From positions 4,894,501 through 4,958,500 of the forward strand of contig CP031585.1 in NCBI GenBank assembly GCA_003217735.2: 64,000 nt of DNA. Reading direction: 5' to 3'. Positions 17,496 to 24,548 of this stretch are shown piece by piece. The notes under the pieces were generated by a model. The model worked only from the letters and a program-made list of their open reading frames with translations, searched no databases and was not told the DNA's origin. Within the stretch, counting starts at the first letter, position 1; every line of letters starts with the position of its first letter. The position numbers and the translations under genes were made by a program. The stretch comes from Marinibacterium anthonyi (GTDB lineage Bacteria > Pseudomonadota > Alphaproteobacteria > Rhodobacterales > Rhodobacteraceae).

Positions 17496-18650
17496 TCAGA
17501 ACACCCGCCGCCCTTCGCGCCAGACCGCGGCCACGTGGTTGTGCCCGTCTTCCCGCTGCACCCGGACCATGTCGGCCCGCAGCCCTTCGGCAATGACACC
17601 CCGGTCCGCCAGCCCGGCAATCTCCGCCGGGCGGCGCGACACCATGGCGACCGCCTGCGGCAGGTCGATCTCCAGGTCCGGATCCTCGGCAATCCCGAAG
17701 GCGGCGGTCAACAGGCTCCCCGGCACGTAATCCGACGCCAGGATATCCACCAGCCCCAGCCCCAGCAGCGCCTTCACCGCCACGTTGCCCGACTGCGACC
17801 CGCCCCGCACGTAGTTCGGCGCCCCGACGACAACCGCCTGCCCCACCTCCCGCGCCCTTGCGGCCGCCTCCCGCGTCACCGGAAATTCCGACACCGTCAC
17901 GCCCTCGGCCTGGGCCTCGTCCACATGCGCCACGGTCCGGTCGTCATGGCTCATGACCGGAATGCCCCGCGCCCGCGCGGCGGCGATCACGTGGGCGCGC
18001 ACCGCCGGCACCACCCGGGCCGACCGTTCGATCAGCTCCCCGGTCATCTCGCGCGATGTCTCCAGGCTCACCTTCATGTAACGCGCCACGTCCTGCACCC
18101 AGTCCTCGACATCCAGCACCTGCCGGTCGCCCGGCGTGTGATCCATGACCGATACCAGGCGCACCGACGGCGAGGTGATCGCACTGTCTACCAATTCCAC
18201 CGTCTCGGGATCGCAGATCTCGCAGCGCAGGTGCACCAGGTGATCGGCCCGGAACATCCCCCCGGCGCGCGCCGTCTCCAGCGCCGCCAGCAGTGGCACC
18301 AGCAGCGCGCGGCGCTGCGGATTGTGCATCGCCGCGCCCACGCACAGGCTGTCGAACACGGTGGTCACGCCGCCGGCCACCACCACCCCGTCATGGGCGG
18401 CCAGCGCCGGCGCCGGCGCCCAGGTGACGCCGTTGCGCGGAAACACGTGGGTCTCGACATGGTCCGTGTGCAGGTCGACAAGCCCCGGGATCAGGTAATC
18501 GCCCCCCATCCCGATCCCCGGCGCATCCGGCGCGCCGATGGCCACGATCCGGCCGCCGGCCACGGTCACCGATCCATGGATCACCGCATCTGCGGTCACG
18601 ATACGCGCATCGCTCAGGCGGTATTCGGGGAAAGTCGTGGCGTCGAACAT
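17496..18650 (-). CDS. PhnM-like amidohydrolase (ribose 1-methylphosphonate 5-triphosphate diphosphatase family)
   Basis: The 384-residue protein has the amidohydrolase fold of PhnM: GRIVAIG in the N-terminal beta domain, the metal motif LIPGLVDLHTDHVETHVFPR (HxD with the PhnM-type HxxxH), VSVMDHTPGDRQ, VMSHDDRTVAHV and the closing ILASDYVPGSLLTAAF. PhnM removes pyrophosphate from the triphosphate intermediate of the C-P lyase pathway. No phnGHIJKL genes lie beside it here, so this is an orphan copy whose partner genes are elsewhere, or one with a changed substrate. The ATG at 18650 was preferred because GGAG lies 9 bases upstream and the beta domain starts soon after; a GTG 42 bases earlier is possible. 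Cytosolic. Confidence 0.83.
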   Translation of the reverse strand: MFDATTFPEYRLSDARIVTADAVIHGSVTVAGGRIVAIGAPDAPGIGMGGDYLIPGLVDLHTDHVETHVFPRNGVTWAPAPALAAHDGVVVAGGVTTVFDSLCVGAAMHNPQRRALLVPLLAALETARAGGMFRADHLVHLRCEICDPETVELVDSAITSPSVRLVSVMDHTPGDRQVLDVEDWVQDVARYMKVSLETSREMTGELIERSARVVPAVRAHVIAAARARGIPVMSHDDRTVAHVDEAQAEGVTVSEFPVTREAAARAREVGQAVVVGAPNYVRGGSQSGNVAVKALLGLGLVDILASDYVPGSLLTAAFGIAEDPDLEIDLPQAVAMVSRRPAEIAGLADRGVIAEGLRADMVRVQREDGHNHVAAVWREGRRVF

Positions 18651-18794
18651 CTGGCTCAGCTCCGCATCAATCTCTGTCCCGGCCTCTGACACAGCCCTAT
18701 CGCCTTGACCAGCCGCAGAAGCGCCTTGTTACAAAAGCTCCATATTCCCGCCGACCATCGTGCCCGAACCCTGGACAAACGCGCCGCCCCCGCC

Positions 18795-18859
18795 TCTTCT
18801 TCTTGGCCCAAATACCTCCGGGGGAGTCGCGCCCAGGGCGCGACGGGGGCAGCGCCCCC
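18795..18859 (+). repeat. Dispersed intergenic element, copy with two hairpins
   Basis: CTTCTTGGCCCAAATACC followed by TCCGGGGGAG leads into a perfect stem GTCGCGCCC/GGGCGCGAC (18826-18844) and a second stem GGGGGC AGC GCCCCC (18845-18859). The copy at 53505 has the same order and the identical second stem but a different, still perfect, first stem. It lies between the start of the PhnM-like gene and the guanidine operon leader. Terminator or RNA-structure function is likely. Confidence 0.7.
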
Positions 18860-19004
18860 GAAAACCCCGCCACAAACCGCCCATAAATCAGGCATGCAAA
18901 ACCACACCCGCCCACGAACCCATCACGCCCCCGAACCCGGCCCAAGAACCGGCTCCCCCCTTTGGGCCGAACGCCCCCGCGCACCTAGGCTCGGGGGGCA
19001 GGGT

Positions 19005-19112
19005 GCTTAGGGTTCCGCTTCCACGCGAAGGTCTGGTCCGAGAAGCACCGCCGGGGCGGCAAATTCCGCACCCGGTACACGGCGGGCCAAAATCCCGGGA
19101 GACACTCCTGCG
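19005..19112 (+). promoter_or_regulatory. Guanidine-I (ykkC) riboswitch with Shine-Dalgarno-masking arm
   Basis: The conserved guanidine-I aptamer strings are all present in order: AGGGTTCCG (19009-19017), TCTGGTCCGAGA (19032-19043), ACACGGCGGG (19077-19086) and AAAATCCCGGGAGA (19089-19102), with small local stems such as CTTC/GAAG between the first two. This class binds guanidinium and turns genes on. Directly after the aptamer, CTCCTGCG (19105-19112) is complementary to CGCAGGAG (19178-19185), which contains the ribosome site of the next gene. GTTCCGTC (19138-19145) and GACGGAAC (19171-19178) could stack inside this pairing. This suggests translational control. Boundaries are approximate; folding by eye only. 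Confidence 0.88.
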
Positions 19113-19137
19113 CAGGTTTGATCCGCGCCTCTCCCAT

Positions 19138-19186
19138 GTTCCGTCAGCGGTCGGACCCCGATGCCCATACGACGGAACGCAGGAGG
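19138..19186 (+). promoter_or_regulatory. Expression-platform hairpin covering the ribosome site
   Basis: The 8-bp arms GTTCCGTC and GACGGAAC form a hairpin whose right foot runs straight into CGCAGGAGG, the Shine-Dalgarno for the ATG at 19194. The outer partner CTCCTGCG lies at the end of the aptamer. A local alternative, CCTGCGCAGG at 19107-19116, could free the ribosome site. The two mutually exclusive pairings are what a translational ON switch needs. Confidence 0.6.
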
Positions 19187-19193
19187 AACGACA

Positions 19194-20243
19194 ATGCTGA
19201 AGACGCTGCTGCTGACCACGGCCCTGGCCGCGACCGCCCTTTCCCCCGCGGCCGCCCAGGAAAAGACCGACTTCAAGGTGGCCTGGTCCATCTACGTGGG
19301 CTGGATGCCCTGGGGATACCTCGAAGACAGCGGCATCATGGACAAGTGGGCCGACAAGTACGGGATCGACGTCGAGATCGTGCAGTTCAACGACTACATC
19401 GAATCCGTCAACCAATACACCGCCGGCGCCTTCGACGCGGTCGCCGCCACCAACATGGACGCGCTGTCGATCCCCGCGGGCGGCGGCGTGGACACCACCG
19501 CCCTGATCGTGGGCGATTATTCCAACGGCAACGACGCGATCATCACCAAGGGCGGCATGGGCCTGGCCGATCTCAAGGGCAAGCCGGTCAACCTGGTGGA
19601 ACTCTCGGTCTCCCACTACCTGCTGGCCCGCGCGCTCGACAGCGTCGGGATGGCCGAAAAGGACCTGAGCGGCGTCCTGAACACCTCCGACGCCGACATG
19701 ATCGCCGCCTATGCCACGCCCGACGTCACCACCGTCGTCACCTGGAACCCGATGGTCGCCGAAATCCTCTCCGGCCCCGACGCCACCAAGATCTACGACA
19801 GCTCCGACATCCCGGGTGAAATCATCGACATCATGTTCGCCAACACCGAGGTGCTGGATGCCAACCCCGCCTTCGGCAAGGCCCTTGCCGGCGCCTGGTA
19901 CGAGGTCATGGGCCTGATGTCTGAAGGCAACGAAGACGCCCTGACCGCCATGGCCGAAGCCTCCGGCACCGACCTGGCCGGCTACAAGTCCCAGCTGGAC
20001 GCCACCGCGATGTTCTACGCCCCGCGCGAAGCCGTGGCCTTCACCGAAAGCGGCGAGCTGAAATCCACCATGACCAACGTGGCCCAGTTCCTCTTCGACA
20101 AGGGCATCCTGGGCGAAGGCGCGCCGTCGGCCGATTTCGTCGGCGTGGCATACCCGGACGGATCGGTCAGCGGCGACAAGGACAACGTCAAGCTGCGCTT
20201 TTCGACCGAATTCATGAAACTCGCCGCCGAGGACAAGCTCTGA
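19194..20243 (+). CDS. ABC importer substrate-binding protein, NitT/TauT type, likely for guanidine
   Basis: The 349-residue protein has a signal peptide (MLKTLLLTTALAATALSPAAA, cut before QEKTDF) and the fold of NitT/TauT-like binding proteins: FKVAWSIYVGWMPWGYLED at the start, GAFDAVAATNMDALSIPA, and TPDVTTVVTWNPMVAEILSG. This branch was long annotated as the urea-carboxylase-associated ABC system, and those operons are now tied to guanidine through the ykkC riboswitch. AGGAGG lies 7 bases before the ATG and can be masked by the riboswitch arm. The permease gene follows after 50 bp. The periplasmic protein would capture guanidinium or a guanidino compound. The ligand is inferred from the riboswitch and neighbours. 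Confidence 0.88.
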   Translation: MLKTLLLTTALAATALSPAAAQEKTDFKVAWSIYVGWMPWGYLEDSGIMDKWADKYGIDVEIVQFNDYIESVNQYTAGAFDAVAATNMDALSIPAGGGVDTTALIVGDYSNGNDAIITKGGMGLADLKGKPVNLVELSVSHYLLARALDSVGMAEKDLSGVLNTSDADMIAAYATPDVTTVVTWNPMVAEILSGPDATKIYDSSDIPGEIIDIMFANTEVLDANPAFGKALAGAWYEVMGLMSEGNEDALTAMAEASGTDLAGYKSQLDATAMFYAPREAVAFTESGELKSTMTNVAQFLFDKGILGEGAPSADFVGVAYPDGSVSGDKDNVKLRFSTEFMKLAAEDKL

Positions 20244-20293
20244 TCCCGACCAAGCGTTCCGGGGGCCCCGCCACACGGCGGGGCCGAAACACC

Positions 20294-21106
20294 ATGCGCC
20301 TGATCAACCGCATCCCCTCCCGCGCGGTCCGCCCGCTGCTGATCGTGCTGCCGTTCCTGGTGGTTCTGGCAGCCTATTCGATCGCCTCCGAAATCCGCCT
20401 GTCGGCCAACCCGGCCGACAAGATCCTGCCCGCCCCATCCACCATAATCGCCACCGCCGAACGCCTGATGACCGAAGGCGACAAGCGCTCGGGCCGCATC
20501 CTGTTCTGGCACGACACCGCCGTCTCGCTCAGGCGGCTGGCCATCGGCACCGGCCTCGCCGCCCTCACCGGCCTTGTCTTCGGCCTGCTGATCGGGCTGA
20601 TCCCCTATGCCCGCACCACGCTGAACGGCTTCGTCGCCTTCGCCTCCATGATCCCGCCGCTGGCCCTGCTGCCGATCCTCTTCATCGTCTTCGGGCTGGG
20701 CGAACTCTCCAAGATCATGCTGATCTACATCGGCATCACCCCCTTCCTGATCCGCGATCTCGCCTCGCGCACCGCAGAAATCCCCCACGAACAGATCGTC
20801 AAGGCCCAGACCCTTGGCGCCTCGACCCGCGTCATCGCCCTGCGCGTCGCCCTGCCCCAGCTGCTGCCCCGCCTCCTGCAGGCCGTCCGCCTGGCGCTTG
20901 GCCCCGCCTGGCTGTTCCTCATCGCGGCCGAGGCCATCGCCTCCGACCTTGGCCTCGGCTACCGGATCTTCCTCGTCCGCCGCTACCTCGCCATGGACAT
21001 CATCCTCACCTACGTGCTCTGGATCACCGCGCTGGCCTTCCTGCTCGACACGGCTCTGCGCTGGCTCTCGCGCCGCGCCTTCCCCTGGGCCGGAGACGCG
21101 TTATGA
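20294..21106 (+). CDS. ABC importer permease, NitT/TauT type (guanidine operon)
   Basis: The 270-residue inner-membrane permease has about six hydrophobic segments, for example LLIVLPFLVVLAAYSIA, LAALTGLVFGLLIGLIPYA and MIPPLALLPILFIVFGLG. It carries the coupling loop that docks to the ATPase (AQTLGASTRVIALRVALPQL, the EAA-type motif). It is the homodimeric membrane part of an SBP-permease-ATPase importer. The stop overlaps the ATPase start (ATGA). It belongs to the same riboswitch-controlled transcript as the binding protein and the hydrolase, so it is expected to carry the riboswitch ligand or a related guanidino compound. Confidence 0.9.
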   Translation: MRLINRIPSRAVRPLLIVLPFLVVLAAYSIASEIRLSANPADKILPAPSTIIATAERLMTEGDKRSGRILFWHDTAVSLRRLAIGTGLAALTGLVFGLLIGLIPYARTTLNGFVAFASMIPPLALLPILFIVFGLGELSKIMLIYIGITPFLIRDLASRTAEIPHEQIVKAQTLGASTRVIALRVALPQLLPRLLQAVRLALGPAWLFLIAAEAIASDLGLGYRIFLVRRYLAMDIILTYVLWITALAFLLDTALRWLSRRAFPWAGDAL

Positions 21107-21870
21107 GCTTCGTCACAATCCGCAACATCTTCCAAAGCTACGACAACCGCCCGATCCTGGAACGGGTGAACCTCGACGTGGACGAAGGCGAATTCATCTC
21201 CATCGTCGGCGCCTCGGGCTGCGGCAAATCCACCTTCCTGCGCCTTCTGCTGGCCGAGGAACAGCCGACGCGCGGCGACATCCGCATCGCCGGCAACGAC
21301 CCTGCGGTCGAACCCGGCCCCGAACGCGGCGTGGTCTTCCAACGCTACTCGGTCTTCCCGCACATGACCGTCACCCAGAACATCGTCGCCGGCGAAAGCT
21401 TTGCCCGCCCCTGGGGCCGCTTCTTCGGCGGCCAAAAGCGCGACGCCGAACACCGCGCCAGGGCCACGCTCGACCGCGTCGGCCTGTCCCACGTGGCCGA
21501 TGCCTTCCCCGCCGCGCTGTCGGGCGGCATGCAGCAACGGCTCGCCATCGCCCAGGCCCTGACGGCCCGCCCCCGCGTGTTGCTGCTCGACGAACCCTTC
21601 GGCGCGCTCGACCCGGGCACGCGGCTGTCCATGCACGACGTCCTGACCGAACTGCGCGCCGAAACGCCCATGACGGTCTTCATGGTCACCCACGACCTTG
21701 AAGAGGGCTTCAAGCTCGGCGACCGTGTCATTGTCTTTGACAAGGTCCGCTGGGATCCGACCGACCCCAACGCCTATGGCGCCACGATCACCTACGATTT
21801 CGATGCCCGCGACAACGGCATCCCGTTTCAACGACTGAAAGAGGCAACCCATGATCTTCGCCCCCTCTGA
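21103..21870 (+). CDS. ABC importer ATP-binding protein (guanidine operon)
   Basis: The 255-residue ATPase has Walker A GASGCGKST, the Q-loop VVFQRYSVFPHMTV, the signature LSGGMQQRLAIAQAL, Walker B VLLLDEPFGALD and the switch His in VTHDLEEGFKLGD. It pairs with the preceding permease and powers uptake. It overlaps the permease by four bases and its last 20 bases overlap the start of the ureohydrolase gene, so synthesis of importer and enzyme is closely linked. The LGDRVIVFDKVRWDPTDPNAY ending is a family-specific tail. Confidence 0.93.
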   Translation: MSFVTIRNIFQSYDNRPILERVNLDVDEGEFISIVGASGCGKSTFLRLLLAEEQPTRGDIRIAGNDPAVEPGPERGVVFQRYSVFPHMTVTQNIVAGESFARPWGRFFGGQKRDAEHRARATLDRVGLSHVADAFPAALSGGMQQRLAIAQALTARPRVLLLDEPFGALDPGTRLSMHDVLTELRAETPMTVFMVTHDLEEGFKLGDRVIVFDKVRWDPTDPNAYGATITYDFDARDNGIPFQRLKEATHDLRPL

Positions 21871-23095
21871 CCGCACAAGGTCGCATCACCCGGCCGATCA
21901 CCGCCATGACGAGCCGCGCCATCACCACCCCGACCTGTCGAAACTGCGGGGCTGGAAGGCGATGCGCGCCGAAGCCGACATCCCCGGCGACCGCTGGGAC
22001 GAGGAACGCCGCTGGGCGCTGAAGATGGGCCTCACCGGCGCGGATTCGATCGAGGACAAGTCCATTCCCACCTTCGCCCGCGGCGAACTGCCCCATTACG
22101 CCGGCATCAACACCTTCCTGAAGGCGCCCTATGCCGAGGACGTGTCCGAGGTGAAGCATTACGACGCCACCGTCCTGGGCATCCCCTTCGACGGCGGCAC
22201 CACCTACCGGCCCGGCACCCGGTTCGGCCCGCAAGGCGTGCGCAAGATCTCGGCGCTTTACACGCCCTACAATTACGAGATGGCCATCGACCTGCGCGAA
22301 CAGATGACTTTGTGCGATGCCGGCGACGTGTTCACCATCCCCGCCAATATCGAAAAGTCCTTCGACCAGATCAGCCGCGCGGTCTCCCACGTCTATTCCT
22401 CGGGCTCCCTGCCGATCATGATCGGCGGCGACCATTCCATCGGCTTCCCCTGCGTGCGCGGCATCGCGGATTGTACCTCGAAAAAGATCGGCATCGTCCA
22501 TTTCGACCGCCACGCCGACATCCAGGAAAAGGACCTGGACGAACGCATGCACACCACGCCCTGGTTCCACGCCACCAACATGCCCAACGTGCCGGCCAAG
22601 AACCTGGTGCAGGTCGGCATCGGCGGCTGGCAGGTCCCGCGCGAGGCGGTCAAGGTCGCCCGCGACCGCGAAACCAACATCATCACCATGTCCGACATGG
22701 AAAAGATGGGCGTGGAAAAGACAGCCGAAATGGCGCTGGAAATGGCCTGGGACGGCGTCGACATGGTCTACATGTCCTTTGACATCGACAGCATCGACTG
22801 CGGCTTCGTCCCCGGCACCGGCTGGCCCGAACCCGGCGGGTTCCTGCCCCGCGAGGCGCTGAAGATGGCCTCCATCGTCGCCGCCGAAGGGCTCTGCGGC
22901 ATGGAGCTGGTCGAAGTCTCGCCACCCTACGACACGTCGGACATCACCGCGCTGATGGGCACGCGGGTGATCGTCGATGTTCTGGGCTCGATGGTCTCGG
23001 CCGGCACGCTCGGCAAGCACAAGGTCCACATCGACAAGCCGGTCGCGATCCCGGCGGGCGAATTCGAAGGCAAGAGGTGGTCCAATGCCACATGA
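21851..23095 (+). CDS. Agmatinase-family ureohydrolase, candidate nickel-dependent guanidine hydrolase
   Basis: The 414-residue enzyme has the ureohydrolase metal sites: IMIGGDHSIGFP, then VHFDRHADIQEKD, and SFDIDSIDCGFVPGTGWPEP. The GFVPGTGWPEPGG wording and the FDRHxD form resemble the guanidine hydrolase (GdmH) branch known from cyanobacteria rather than arginase or classic agmatinase. GdmH uses nickel and yields urea and ammonia. The N-terminus carries an extra His-rich stretch (RSHHPADHRHDEPRHHHPD). It sits in the guanidine riboswitch operon, overlaps the importer ATPase, and overlaps the His-rich protein gene by 11 bp. Downstream urea could go to urease at 5-12 kb. The guanidine substrate and nickel use are inferred; no HypA/HypB-like pair is seen here. 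Confidence 0.85.
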   Translation: MIFAPSDRTRSHHPADHRHDEPRHHHPDLSKLRGWKAMRAEADIPGDRWDEERRWALKMGLTGADSIEDKSIPTFARGELPHYAGINTFLKAPYAEDVSEVKHYDATVLGIPFDGGTTYRPGTRFGPQGVRKISALYTPYNYEMAIDLREQMTLCDAGDVFTIPANIEKSFDQISRAVSHVYSSGSLPIMIGGDHSIGFPCVRGIADCTSKKIGIVHFDRHADIQEKDLDERMHTTPWFHATNMPNVPAKNLVQVGIGGWQVPREAVKVARDRETNIITMSDMEKMGVEKTAEMALEMAWDGVDMVYMSFDIDSIDCGFVPGTGWPEPGGFLPREALKMASIVAAEGLCGMELVEVSPPYDTSDITALMGTRVIVDVLGSMVSAGTLGKHKVHIDKPVAIPAGEFEGKRWSNAT

Positions 23096-23555
23096 TCACG
23101 CACACGGGCACGGGCACGGGCACGGACATGGGCCGCATGACCACCACCACCCGCACGACCACAACCATACCCACGGCCCCGATCACCTGCATTCCCACAT
23201 GCACGAACATGACGAGGCCGAGGACATCCAGGTCCTGGCCACGCAGTTCATCGACGGGTTCAGATCGGCGGCGGACAAGTCGGTCTACCTCCTGCTCGCC
23301 GGCGTCCCGCGCGAACTCCCCGACGATGCCGGCGGCGCGCCGCTGAAGCTGGTGGACGTGCAGCTGACCACCGAATGGCAGGTCGGCACCGCGTCCCCCT
23401 CCTTCGGCTCGGCCGAACTCAGCTACCTGCCTTACCCGGGGTCCATGGTGACGGAACGCACGAACATGGGCTTCGTCTATGTCTCGATGACCCGGAAACA
23501 GGTGATGGACCTGCGCGGCTTCCTCGCCACGAAACACGGCCGCCACGCCGGCTGA
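23085..23555 (+). CDS. Histidine-rich small protein, candidate metal (nickel) chaperone
   Basis: The 156-residue protein opens with an extreme metal-binding tail: 20 His in the first 42 residues, in runs such as HAHGHGHGHGHGPHDHHH. The remaining 110 residues form a compact domain (IQVLATQFIDGFRSAADKSV, LKLVDVQLTTEWQVGTASP, GFVYVSMTRKQVMDLRGFLA) that I cannot place in a family. It lacks the CxxC zinc site of HypA and the P-loop of HypB/UreG. It is the last gene of the riboswitch operon and overlaps the hydrolase by 11 bp, so equal expression is expected. The known guanidine hydrolase needs HypA/HypB-like nickel helpers; this protein may replace them. Function inferred only. Confidence 0.8.
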   Translation: MPHDHAHGHGHGHGHGPHDHHHPHDHNHTHGPDHLHSHMHEHDEAEDIQVLATQFIDGFRSAADKSVYLLLAGVPRELPDDAGGAPLKLVDVQLTTEWQVGTASPSFGSAELSYLPYPGSMVTERTNMGFVYVSMTRKQVMDLRGFLATKHGRHAG

Positions 23556-23608
23556 ACCGACACGGGCGCCCCCTTCTGAAACGGGGCGCCCGGATCTGCC
23601 GTGACGCA

Positions 23609-23690
23609 GGGGTATTTGGAAAGAGAAAGAAGCAAAAGGACGCGCCCGAACGCCGCACGTTCTTCTTGGTCCAAATACCTCCGCCGGAGG
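23609..23690. repeat. Inverted pair of the dispersed element after the guanidine operon
   Basis: GGGGTATTTGGAAAGAGAAA (23609-23628) faces TTCTTCTTGGTCCAAATACC (23660-23679), which is followed by the palindrome CCTCCGCCGGAGG (23678-23690). The pair begins about 50 bp past the His-rich gene's stop and could form a long imperfect hairpin ending the operon. It is built like the pair at 4864. Confidence 0.6.
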
Positions 23691-23802
23691 CTCCCTCATC
23701 CTCCACCGCGCCGACGCAGGGCCCCGCCACATTCGCGGCCAAAGAGATGAACGATTCGTAAATTCGCCTCTGTAACCCGTTGATTCAAAACACCCCGCCC
23801 GA

Positions 23803-23820
23803 TGTCCCACGCGTGGGACA
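23803..23820. promoter_or_regulatory. 18-bp perfect palindrome TGTCCCACGCGTGGGACA
   Basis: The sequence is its own reverse complement with no spacer, typical of a dimeric DNA-binding protein site. It lies in the 320-bp gene-free stretch between two convergent genes (His-rich protein and lyxose isomerase-like), where a promoter operator is not expected. The rest of that stretch holds copies of the dispersed element. Confidence 0.5.
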
Positions 23821-23832
23821 CCGCACGACCCT

Positions 23833-23866
23833 GTCTTCTTCTTGGCCCAAGTACCTCCGCCGGAGG
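23833..23866 (-). repeat. Dispersed element, single arm, after the lyxose isomerase-like gene
   Basis: TCTTCTTCTTGGCCCAAG then TACCTCCGCCGGAGG ends 10 bp before the stop codon of the minus-strand gene, so it lies just past that gene. The palindrome CCTCCGCCGGAGG is the same as in the copy at 23678. A further inverted repeat (CCGGCCT/AGGCCGG) overlaps the stop codon. Confidence 0.6.
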
Positions 23867-23875
23867 CTCCGGCCT

Positions 23876-24547
23876 TCAGGCCGGATAGTCGGGCACCATC
23901 AGGCGCCAGGCCGGTTCATCGTCCTTTACAGTGGGAAAGCGCCCGATCGGCGCCTCGAAGATGTTGTCCGTCTCGTCGTTGTTCACGGTGGACACCTCGC
24001 AGATCATGCAGGGTTCCCCCTCGGCCCAGAACGCGTGCCAGGTGGTGGGTTCCAGCGTCACCGAAGCGCCAGGCTTCAGGCGCAGATGACCGCCCGCGTC
24101 CAGCCGGGTCAGAACACCGTCACAACGCACCTCAACGGGCGCATCGCGGTCGATGGACCCGTCGGGGGCGGCCGTGAAAAGCTCCAGCACCAGGTCACCG
24201 CCGCCGCGATTGATGATATCCTCGGTCTTCAGGTCGTGACGGTGCATCGGCGAGATCTGATCGACGCCCGAGATCATCGCCTTTTCCGCATAAAGCATGC
24301 CGCGCCCCGAAGCCATCTGGCCCAGGTCGCCGTTGCGCGTGGTGAACAGGACCAAGCCCAGGTCGTCGAACTTGCCCTGGCCGTAGTCCGTGATGTCCCA
24401 GCCCAGGCGGCGGGCGCGGATCTGGTCGCCTTCGGGACCGAGGATCCGTTCGGGTGTCCAGTCGGCGAAGGGGGGCAGGTAATGGCCGAAGCGGCGGATG
24501 AAGGCCTCCGACCGTTTCAGGATCTCGTTCACCTCGGAACGCAGCAT
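23876..24547 (-). CDS. D-lyxose ketol-isomerase family (cupin) protein
   Basis: The 223-residue protein matches the D-lyxose isomerase (DUF1498) family: MLRSEVNEILKRSEAFIRRF at the start, GWDITDYGQGKFDDLGLVLF, and the metal site MHRHDLKTEDIINRGGG with TTWHAFWAEGEPCMICEVST. These are manganese-dependent cupin isomerases acting on D-lyxose/D-xylulose and D-mannose/D-fructose. It is the last gene of the minus-strand fructose operon, one base after the PfkB kinase stop codon. Conversion between fructose and mannose would suit the locus. The 320 bp beyond its stop contain only repeat elements and a palindrome. Confidence 0.82.
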   Translation of the reverse strand: MLRSEVNEILKRSEAFIRRFGHYLPPFADWTPERILGPEGDQIRARRLGWDITDYGQGKFDDLGLVLFTTRNGDLGQMASGRGMLYAEKAMISGVDQISPMHRHDLKTEDIINRGGGDLVLELFTAAPDGSIDRDAPVEVRCDGVLTRLDAGGHLRLKPGASVTLEPTTWHAFWAEGEPCMICEVSTVNNDETDNIFEAPIGRFPTVKDDEPAWRLMVPDYPA

Positions 24548-24548
24548 G

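Noticed and set aside
19118-19819. Plus-strand Arg-rich frame overlapping the start of the guanidine importer binding protein
   Set aside because: It is a frame-shifted shadow of the binding-protein gene, whose signal peptide and ribosome site are clear.
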